Made by a program: the position numbers and the translations under genes. The notes under the pieces were generated by a model, which was not told the DNA's origin, did not search any database, and saw only the letters and a program-made list of their open reading frames with translations. From Polynucleobacter meluiroseus (GTDB lineage Bacteria; Pseudomonadota; Gammaproteobacteria; Burkholderiales; Burkholderiaceae), in NCBI GenBank assembly GCA_943329505.2, contig CALQED020000018.1, forward strand, positions 1 through 11,096: a DNA stretch of 11,096 nt, read 5' to 3'. Positions 6,049-11,096 of the stretch are shown here, one piece after another (within the stretch, counting starts at the first letter, position 1; each line of letters begins with the position of its first letter).

Positions 6049-6864
6049 ATGCAGCGTAAATTAACTTTAGGGCTAGCCTCAGGTTTATTGGCAGCTCTAT
6101 TAACGGTGTCATCATCTGTATTGGCGCAAAAGAGTGCAACGGATGATATTGCTAAATATCGTGAAATGATTGCGGATGGCAACCCCTCAGAGCTTTATGA
6201 AGCGGCTGGTGAAGAGCTATGGAAAAAACCTGCTGGCCCTAAAAATGCTACGCTAGAACAGTGTGATTTAGGTTTAGGGCCAGGAGTGGTGAAGGGCGCA
6301 GCTGCTCAGTTGCCGCGCTACTTTAAAGATACCAATAAGGTTCAAGACCTAGAGTCACGTTTAATGACTTGTATGCAAAATATACAAGGGCGTGACCCTC
6401 AAGAAATGGTTAACGCACCATTTCAACAGGGCCCCAAGAAAGACATGGAAGCGATTGTTGCTTACGTTGTCACCTTATCTAAAGGTGACAAGATTAAAGT
6501 GAGTACCAATCATCCAAAAGAGAAAGAAATGTATGAGCTTGGTAAGCGCGCATTTAATTTCCAGGGTGGGCCGATGGATTTCTCATGCGCCTCTTGCCAT
6601 GCAGAAAACGGTAAGCGCATTCGCTTGCAAGATCTGCCTAATCTTGTTGAACAAAAGGGCGCTGCTTTAGGATGGGGCTATTGGCCTGCCTATCGCGTTT
6701 CTAGTGGTCAGTTTTGGACCATGCAACAACGCTTAAACGATTGCTATCGTCAGCAGCGTTTCCCATTCCCAATTTATGGCTCAGACGTGACGATTGCTTT
6801 GTCGATGTATATGGCCAAGACTGCTAATGGCGGCACAGTTGAAACCCCTGGATTAAAGCGTTAA
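6049..6864 (+). CDS. soxA: L-cysteine S-thiosulfotransferase subunit SoxA, monoheme type
   Basis: SoxA with SoxX oxidatively joins thiosulfate to the SoxY cysteine in the periplasm. The 271 residues have a Sec signal peptide (cleavage near VLA-Q, about 26). There is one heme motif, CASCH at 180-184. The cysteine of RLNDCYRQQRFP, at 232, is the expected catalytic heme ligand that carries persulfide. The N-terminal cytochrome-like domain has no CXXCH; instead it has lone cysteines at 72 (EQCDLG) and 108 (LMTCMQN), which in monoheme SoxA proteins form a disulfide in place of the lost heme. AAAGGG lies upstream of the start. soxX follows after 19 bases, so both subunits are made together. The A-before-X order is familiar from betaproteobacteria. 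Confidence 0.95.
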   Translation: MQRKLTLGLASGLLAALLTVSSSVLAQKSATDDIAKYREMIADGNPSELYEAAGEELWKKPAGPKNATLEQCDLGLGPGVVKGAAAQLPRYFKDTNKVQDLESRLMTCMQNIQGRDPQEMVNAPFQQGPKKDMEAIVAYVVTLSKGDKIKVSTNHPKEKEMYELGKRAFNFQGGPMDFSCASCHAENGKRIRLQDLPNLVEQKGAALGWGYWPAYRVSSGQFWTMQQRLNDCYRQQRFPFPIYGSDVTIALSMYMAKTANGGTVETPGLKR

Positions 6865-6883
6865 GAGATAAGAGATAGAGATC

Positions 6884-7522
6884 ATGAAAATTACCCACAT
6901 CAAAAAGCTCTTAACAGTTTCTGGATTCATTCTAGCTGCATGCCTGATGCAGAACACAGCAATGGCGCAGCAAAAGAATGATCCTAAATTCAACAAGATG
7001 ATGGCTGACAGTTTTAAGGCCGAAGGTATTGCAGGTTTGGATCGTATACAGCAGGATGAAACCCAAAAGTTTTGTTCTGACCCCGTATTTTCTAGCAGTA
7101 AGCAGGGCGCAAAAATGCGTGACAAGATTCAGAAGATGAATATGGACATGATCAAGCAACCTTCTGATGGCAAGTACATTGGCGATTGGAAAAAGGGTGA
7201 AGCGATCGCACAAAGTGGTCGTGGCGCAACCTGGACAGATAAGGCAGATACTGTGGTTGGAGGGGGTTGCTATAACTGTCACCAAATTGATTCCAAGGAG
7301 ATATCCTATGGAAATATCGGTCCTTCATTGACTGGTTACGGAAAATTGCGTGGCTACTCTCCCGAAGTAATTACCTATACCTGGAATCGCATCAACAATT
7401 CCAAAGCTTATAACGCCTGTAGCAATATGCCGCGTTTTGCCCACTTCAAACTCTTAAATGAGCAGCAAATACAGGATGTCATGGCTTTACTGCTAGACCC
7501 TGCCTCGCCAGTGAACCAGTAA
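6884..7522 (+). CDS. soxX: L-cysteine S-thiosulfotransferase cytochrome subunit SoxX
   Basis: SoxX is the small cytochrome that receives electrons from SoxA when thiosulfate is conjugated to SoxYZ. The 212 residues contain a signal peptide (SPase I site near AMA-Q, about 28), an N-terminal extension of about 90 residues, and a cytochrome c domain with CYNCH at 129-133 and a likely axial methionine M182 in CSNMPRF. The signal region also holds LAAC at 17-20, which fits a lipobox, so membrane anchoring is a minor alternative. The length is on the large side for SoxX because of the region between signal and heme, a form I believe occurs in other Burkholderiales. The leader from soxA is purine-rich and supplies a loose ribosome site, AGAGAT. 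A terminator-like hairpin follows the stop. Confidence 0.94.
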   Translation: MKITHIKKLLTVSGFILAACLMQNTAMAQQKNDPKFNKMMADSFKAEGIAGLDRIQQDETQKFCSDPVFSSSKQGAKMRDKIQKMNMDMIKQPSDGKYIGDWKKGEAIAQSGRGATWTDKADTVVGGGCYNCHQIDSKEISYGNIGPSLTGYGKLRGYSPEVITYTWNRINNSKAYNACSNMPRFAHFKLLNEQQIQDVMALLLDPASPVNQ

Positions 7523-7540
7523 GCAAATATCAAAATAAAG

Positions 7541-7562
7541 AACAGGCCGACAGGCCTGTTTT
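7541..7562 (+). terminator. Terminator-like hairpin between soxX and soxB
   Basis: AACAGGCC (7541-7548) pairs perfectly with GGCCTGTT (7553-7560) around a GACA loop. The 3' arm runs into TTTT (7559-7562). The G/C-rich stem with a short U-run is the form of an intrinsic terminator, although the U-run is short. It ends only 15 bases before soxB, whose ribosome site AAGGG follows immediately. It may cause partial termination, stabilise the 3' end of the upstream mRNA, or be a processing site that lowers soxB output relative to soxYZAX. Confidence 0.55.
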
Positions 7563-7577
7563 CATAAGGGAAATTTT

Positions 7578-9308
7578 ATGTCTTTAAATCGTCGCGATTT
7601 TTTGCAAGCATTGGCGATTGCATCTGCTGGTGGAATGAGTTTGCAATCTAATTTTGTGAACGCACAGAGTACAGCCAAAAAGTTTTATGACCTGCCAAAA
7701 TTTGGGAACGTGCATCTATTGCACTTTACCGATTGCCATGCTCAATTGTTGCCCATTTATTTCCGCGAACCCAATGTTAACCTTGGCATTGCTGGACAAG
7801 AAGGTAAAACTCCGCACTTGGTTGGCGAATATTTCCTCAAAGCGAATGGTATTGCGCCAGGCACTCGTGATGCGCATGCATTTACCTATTTAGATTATGT
7901 GGCAGCCGCCCAAAACTACGGCAAGATGGGTGGCTTTGCTCATCTGGCTAGTCTGATTAAGCAAATGAAAGCAAGTCGCCCAGGAGCGCTATTGCTTGAT
8001 GGCGGTGATACGTGGCAAGGTTCTGGCACAGCACTCTGGACGAATGGCCAAGATATGGTTGACGCAGCTCTTGCGCTAGGCGTTGATGTGATGACGCCTC
8101 ACTGGGAGATGACGCTCGGCGAAAAGCGCGTGATGGAAATTGTGAATGGCGACTTTAAGGGCAAGGTTTCCTTTATTGCACAAAACATTAAGACGGCAGA
8201 TTTTGGCGACATGGTCTTTAATCCCTATGTCATGAAAGTACAAAATGGTATTCAAGTAGCCATTATTGGCCAAGCATTTCCGTACACGCCCATTGCGAAT
8301 CCTCGGTATTTCACGCCAGACTGGACTTTTGGTATTCAAGAAGAGAATATGCAAAAGACTATCGATGAAGTTAAATCTAAGGGTGCCAAAGTCGTTGTGC
8401 TGCTCTCCCACAATGGCATGGATGTGGATTTGAAAATGGCCTCTCGGGTACGTGGATTGGATGCGATCTTAGGTGGACATACCCATGATGGTGTTCCTAT
8501 CCCAGTAAAAGTAAAGAATGCTGGCGGCGTAACGCTGGTAACCAATGCTGGATCGAATGGTAAGTTCTTGGGTGTCTTGGATTTTGATGTGAAGGGCGGT
8601 AAACCAGTTGATTTCCGTTATAAGCTATTGCCAATCTTCTCGAATATGATTCCTGCTGATCCAACGATGAATGCATTAATCGCCAAGGTGAGAGCTCCAT
8701 ACGCTGCGAAGTTAAATGAAAAACTGGCTACTACCGAAGGCCTTTTATACCGTCGTGGCAATTTCAACGGTAGTTTTGATCAACTAATTCTCGATGGCCT
8801 CATGGCCCAAAAGAATGCGGAGATTGCTTTCTCACCAGGATTTCGTTGGGGGACTAGCCTGCTACCGGGCCAAGCCATCACTCGGGAAAACTTGCTAGAT
8901 CAAACGGCCATCACCTATCCATACACCACCGTTACCAATATGACTGGTGAAACCATTAAAACCATCTTGGAAGACGTGGCGGATAACTTATTCAATCCCG
9001 ATCCTTACTACCAACAAGGGGGCGATATGGTTCGTGTTGGCGGTATGCAGTACACGATTGATCCCGTTCAAGCTTCGGGTAAACGGATTACCGATATGCG
9101 CTTAAACGGTAAGCCGATTGAGGCTAGTAAAACTTATAAGGTTGCCGGTTGGGCTCCAGTAAGTGAAGAGGCGAAAAATGCAGGTGGCGAACCGATATGG
9201 GATGTGATTGAGCGTCATCTTCGTGATGTGAAGGTTGTTAAGGCTGTTAAGCTCAATGAACCGGTCATTAAGGGTGTCTCTCAGAATCCAGGCATGGCCC
9301 CTATTTAA
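7578..9308 (+). CDS. soxB: Thiosulfohydrolase SoxB
   Basis: SoxB hydrolyses the terminal sulfonate from SoxY-bound intermediates and releases sulfate. The 576-residue protein belongs to the 5'-nucleotidase/metallophosphoesterase superfamily and is expected to bind two manganese ions. Visible metal or active-site motifs are LLHFTDCHAQL (D52, H54), DGGDTWQG (D141, D144), TPHWE (H175), LSHNGMD (H278) and GGHTHDG (H301, H303). The C-terminal nucleotidase-type domain covers roughly residues 380-576. The N-terminus has a Tat signal (NRRDFLQAL; cleavage near VNA-Q, about 29). The second position before H175 is T-P, where my memory of the family is V-G or similar; this deserves an alignment. AAGGG lies 9 bases before the ATG. 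A hairpin separates it from soxX, and the DsrE gene follows after 23 bases. Confidence 0.96.
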   Translation: MSLNRRDFLQALAIASAGGMSLQSNFVNAQSTAKKFYDLPKFGNVHLLHFTDCHAQLLPIYFREPNVNLGIAGQEGKTPHLVGEYFLKANGIAPGTRDAHAFTYLDYVAAAQNYGKMGGFAHLASLIKQMKASRPGALLLDGGDTWQGSGTALWTNGQDMVDAALALGVDVMTPHWEMTLGEKRVMEIVNGDFKGKVSFIAQNIKTADFGDMVFNPYVMKVQNGIQVAIIGQAFPYTPIANPRYFTPDWTFGIQEENMQKTIDEVKSKGAKVVVLLSHNGMDVDLKMASRVRGLDAILGGHTHDGVPIPVKVKNAGGVTLVTNAGSNGKFLGVLDFDVKGGKPVDFRYKLLPIFSNMIPADPTMNALIAKVRAPYAAKLNEKLATTEGLLYRRGNFNGSFDQLILDGLMAQKNAEIAFSPGFRWGTSLLPGQAITRENLLDQTAITYPYTTVTNMTGETIKTILEDVADNLFNPDPYYQQGGDMVRVGGMQYTIDPVQASGKRITDMRLNGKPIEASKTYKVAGWAPVSEEAKNAGGEPIWDVIERHLRDVKVVKAVKLNEPVIKGVSQNPGMAPI

Positions 9309-9331
9309 ATTGATGATTGAAAGTTTGTGCA

Positions 9332-9769
9332 ATGAAAAAAATTCTCACTCTTATTTTTGCAGCATTGATCTCCGTTGGTTTTGTATCCATCGGCCATGCG
9401 CAATCAACAGGCTCTAGCAAAGTGGTTTATCACATTGATGATGCTGAAATGCAGGGCCTAAAAGGTCTGCGTAATATCCGCAATCATTTGGATGTAGCCC
9501 CGCAAACAACTATCATTGTTGTCACCCATGCCAATGGAGTAGATTTACTGATGGAAGGTGCTAAAGATAAAAAGGGTGGAGTGGAATATGCCCCCTTGGT
9601 CGGCGCATTGAAATCTCGTGGCGTGAAATTTGAGGTGTGTGAAATTACCTTAAAAAACCGCAACTTGAAAAAGGATCAATTTACTTTGGATGCGGATTTC
9701 ACACCATCAGGCGTGGTACGTGTTGCCGATCTGCAATTTAAAGATGGCTTTGCTTACATCAAGCCTTAA
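9332..9769 (+). CDS. Exported DsrE-family protein
   Basis: A 145-residue DsrE/DsrF-like protein with a clear Sec signal peptide (KKILTLIFAALISVGF, cleavage near GHA-Q, about 23), so the mature protein is periplasmic. The fold signature includes VVYHIDDAE, TTIIVVTHANGVDLLM and the segment VKFEVCEITLKNR. Here C103, the only cysteine, occupies the place where sulfurtransferases of this family bind persulfide. DsrE, TusD and relatives are usually cytoplasmic sulfur carriers, so export is notable. The start is ATG 9332; an upstream in-frame TTG at 9317 would only add a few residues before the signal peptide. It lies 23 bases after soxB and abuts the next gene, so it is probably co-transcribed. A role in moving sulfane sulfur to or from SoxYZ is an inference from context. 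Confidence 0.85.
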   Translation: MKKILTLIFAALISVGFVSIGHAQSTGSSKVVYHIDDAEMQGLKGLRNIRNHLDVAPQTTIIVVTHANGVDLLMEGAKDKKGGVEYAPLVGALKSRGVKFEVCEITLKNRNLKKDQFTLDADFTPSGVVRVADLQFKDGFAYIKP

Positions 9770-9775
9770 TTGACG

Positions 9776-10756
9776 ATGAATAGCTCCAAAGGCTATCTGC
9801 ATTTTTTCATGAGGTATGTGGCAGGGATCCTTTCGGGATCCTTGGTCTTTTGTAGCTTTGCTATGGGTCAAACGACCAAGCCGGCCGATACGATTCAACT
9901 CAAACCGATTCAGGTTGCCCCCCATACCTATTTTGTTCGGGGCTTTCCTGAAATGGGTAGTAGTGCGAATCAGAACTTTATTTCTAATGCAGGCTTTGTG
10001 GTAACTCCAGGCGGTGTAGTGGTGGTAGATGCCTTAGGTTCTCCTATTCTGGCGCAAAAATTGATTGCAGAGATTCGGAAAATTACCAATCAAAAAATCG
10101 TTGCACTGATTGTCAGCCACTACCATGCGGACCATGTGTATGGCTTGCAAGAGTTTAAAAAGATTGGTGCGAAGATTTATGCGCAAGGTGAGGGTAGAAA
10201 CTATCTTTCCTCTGAAACGGCTAAGCAACGATTGATTGCCTCTAGGATTGACTTTGCACCTTGGGTCAATGCCAACACCAAACTCATCGCAGCTGATGTT
10301 TGGATTAATCGAGAGTCAAAGCTGCGGGTTGGTGGGGTTGATTTCTTCATTAGTCGCGTAGGTCCAGCACATGCTCCAGAAGATCTGATGGTTTATGTTC
10401 CTTCGGAAAAGGTTCTTTTTGCCGGCGATTTAGTATTTCGTGGGCGCATACCATTTGTGGGTAATGCCGATAGCAAAGGCTGGTTAATTGCATTAGATGA
10501 AATCGCTAGACTGAAGCCTAATATCGTTATTCCAGGCCATGGTAATTATTCGGTGAACCCTGCTGAAGATATCCGTTTCACAAAAAACTACCTGCAGTAT
10601 CTGCGTAATTCCATGGCTAAAGCCGCGATCAATATGGATCCATTTGAGGAGGCCTATCAACAGGCTGATTGGTCTGAATACGAGGGAATGCCTTTATTCA
10701 GGGCTGCAAACCGCATGAATGCCTATTACGTCTACCTGTCAATCCAGGCTGAATAG
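9776..10756 (+). CDS. Metallo-beta-lactamase-fold hydrolase, SoxH-like, exported
   Basis: A zinc-hydrolase-fold protein of about 326 residues with every standard di-metal ligand: H115, H117, D119 and H120 in SHYHADH, H199 in GPAHAPED, D218 in FAGDLV, and H255 in IPGHG. An active hydrolase is therefore expected. The N-terminal hydrophobic stretch YVAGILSGSLVFCSFAMGQ suggests Sec export. The start is uncertain: ATG 9776 is 6 bases after the DsrE stop; TTG 9770 directly abuts it; ATG 9809 would give a compact signal peptide (MRYVAGI). None has a strong ribosome site. SoxH of the Paracoccus cluster and the PQQ-linked 'quinoprotein relay system' hydrolases are family members with this architecture, and linkage to soxB favours SoxH-like. 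The substrate is unknown; a thioester, persulfide or glutathione adduct would fit the family, not this sequence in particular. Confidence 0.82.
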   Translation: MNSSKGYLHFFMRYVAGILSGSLVFCSFAMGQTTKPADTIQLKPIQVAPHTYFVRGFPEMGSSANQNFISNAGFVVTPGGVVVVDALGSPILAQKLIAEIRKITNQKIVALIVSHYHADHVYGLQEFKKIGAKIYAQGEGRNYLSSETAKQRLIASRIDFAPWVNANTKLIAADVWINRESKLRVGGVDFFISRVGPAHAPEDLMVYVPSEKVLFAGDLVFRGRIPFVGNADSKGWLIALDEIARLKPNIVIPGHGNYSVNPAEDIRFTKNYLQYLRNSMAKAAINMDPFEEAYQQADWSEYEGMPLFRAANRMNAYYVYLSIQAE

Positions 10757-10814
10757 GGCAAATTTGGCCATTGGGCCTTAAAATAGAGGATTAATGCTAA
10801 ATCCTTGATTTGTA
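10757..10814 (+). other. Intergenic gap before the small cytochrome gene
   Basis: These 58 bases hold TAAAAT at 10779-10784, a -10-like sequence, but no -35 box at the proper spacing. A short GGCC-ATTG-GGCC self-complementary element (10766-10777) lies just before it. There is no clear ribosome site immediately upstream of ATG 10815. Whether the cytochrome has its own promoter cannot be decided from the sequence. Confidence 0.3.
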
Positions 10815-11096
10815 ATGAAAATGATTTTTATTCGATTCCTCCCCGCAATGATCTTCAGTGCACTGATATGTGCTCCTGCTTTTGCTGCGCCTGATTTGGC
10901 AAATGGCAAGGCTATCGATCAGCAGAAATGTTATGCCTGCCATGCAAAGAAGTCTGGCTTTGGCAATGGCGACATGATTTATACGCGCAGTGATAGCAAA
11001 GTGAAATCATTGGCTAACTTAAAAAGGATGGTAGGCCTTTGTAATACCGAGCTCCGTCTAGATCTATTTCCTGAAGATGAGGCTGACGTTGTGGCT
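10815..11096 (+). CDS. Small monoheme cytochrome c, 3' end outside the window
   Basis: An open frame of 94 codons runs off the window end. It starts MKMIFIRFLPAMIF with a Sec signal peptide (cleavage near AFA-A, about 24). A single heme motif, CYACH at 39-43, lies close to the mature N-terminus, typical of a class I-like c-type cytochrome. The stretch after it, VKSLANLKRMVGLCNTELRLDLFPEDEADVVA, contains an extra cysteine and an acidic segment. No axial methionine can be assigned with confidence; M54 (GDMIY) and M70 are candidates within the visible part. An alternative ATG at 10821 is possible. It lies 58 bases after the hydrolase gene. As an exported cytochrome at the end of a sox cluster it may carry electrons from SoxAX or SoxCD to the respiratory chain; that role is inferred. 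Confidence 0.82.
   Translation, partial: MKMIFIRFLPAMIFSALICAPAFAAPDLANGKAIDQQKCYACHAKKSGFGNGDMIYTRSDSKVKSLANLKRMVGLCNTELRLDLFPEDEADVVA

Noticed and set aside
6865..6883. Tandem GAGATA-like repeats between soxA and soxX
   Set aside because: Only 19 bases long and purine-rich, as expected of a ribosome-binding leader; not evidence of a regulatory repeat.
9317..9331. TTG start adding five residues to the DsrE-like protein
   Set aside because: ATG 9332 begins a standard KK-hydrophobic signal peptide; the extension MKVCA would add nothing and has no ribosome site.
9824..9843. Direct repeat GGGATCCTT twice, 11 bases apart, also able to form a small hairpin
   Set aside because: It lies in the signal-peptide coding region of the hydrolase and encodes ordinary residues; a single short repeat is likely chance.
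1..11096. Search for CRISPR arrays, tRNA genes, insertion sequences or phage genes
   Set aside because: No spaced repeats, cloverleaf-like segments, transposase or integrase motifs were seen, and base composition looks even across the window.

Overview
The window carries a nearly complete lithotrophic sulfur-oxidation (Sox) locus, probably from a betaproteobacterium of the Burkholderiales. Three things suggest this: the gene order soxCD-YZ-AX-B, the A/T-leaning base composition, and the flavour of the accessory genes. A Polynucleobacter-like or related freshwater Burkholderiaceae is my best guess, but the taxon is inferred from memory of gene order and protein style, not from a search.

Layout. 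Positions 1-345 (+) hold the 3' end of an ArsR-family regulator whose C-terminus looks like the sulfane-sulfur sensors BigR/SqrR/YgaV. It is followed by a small YgaP-like/DUF2892 membrane protein. A 14-bp perfect stem (367-406) separates this pair from the convergent modBC genes (minus strand, 414-2172), which encode the permease and ATPase of a molybdate ABC transporter; no modA is visible. Divergent from modB is a second ArsR regulator (about 2242-2613), whose 5' end overlaps a strong inverted repeat that is a candidate autoregulatory operator.

From 2632 to 9308 the Sox core follows on one strand: soxC and soxD (sulfane dehydrogenase), soxY and soxZ (carrier), soxA and soxX (heme enzyme that loads thiosulfate onto SoxY), and soxB (di-metal thiohydrolase). 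A candidate internal promoter with a 12-bp palindrome lies before soxY. A terminator-like hairpin lies between soxX and soxB. Downstream are three exported accessory proteins: a DsrE-like protein with one cysteine, a SoxH-like metallo-beta-lactamase-fold hydrolase, and a small monoheme cytochrome c cut by the window edge.

How it works together. SoxAX joins thiosulfate to the C-terminal GGCGG cysteine of SoxY in SoxYZ. SoxB releases sulfate. SoxCD (molybdenum enzyme plus diheme cytochrome) oxidises the remaining sulfane sulfur, so SoxB can release a second sulfate. Because SoxCD is present, complete oxidation to sulfate without sulfur globules is expected. The neighbouring molybdate importer makes sense because SoxC needs molybdenum cofactor, and the two ArsR genes are plausible sulfur-responsive regulators.

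The core is a known system. The less-described parts are the downstream exported DsrE/hydrolase/cytochrome trio and the regulatory sites. Intergenic stretches are all under 100 bases. I see no tRNA, rRNA, CRISPR array, insertion sequence or integration signature.
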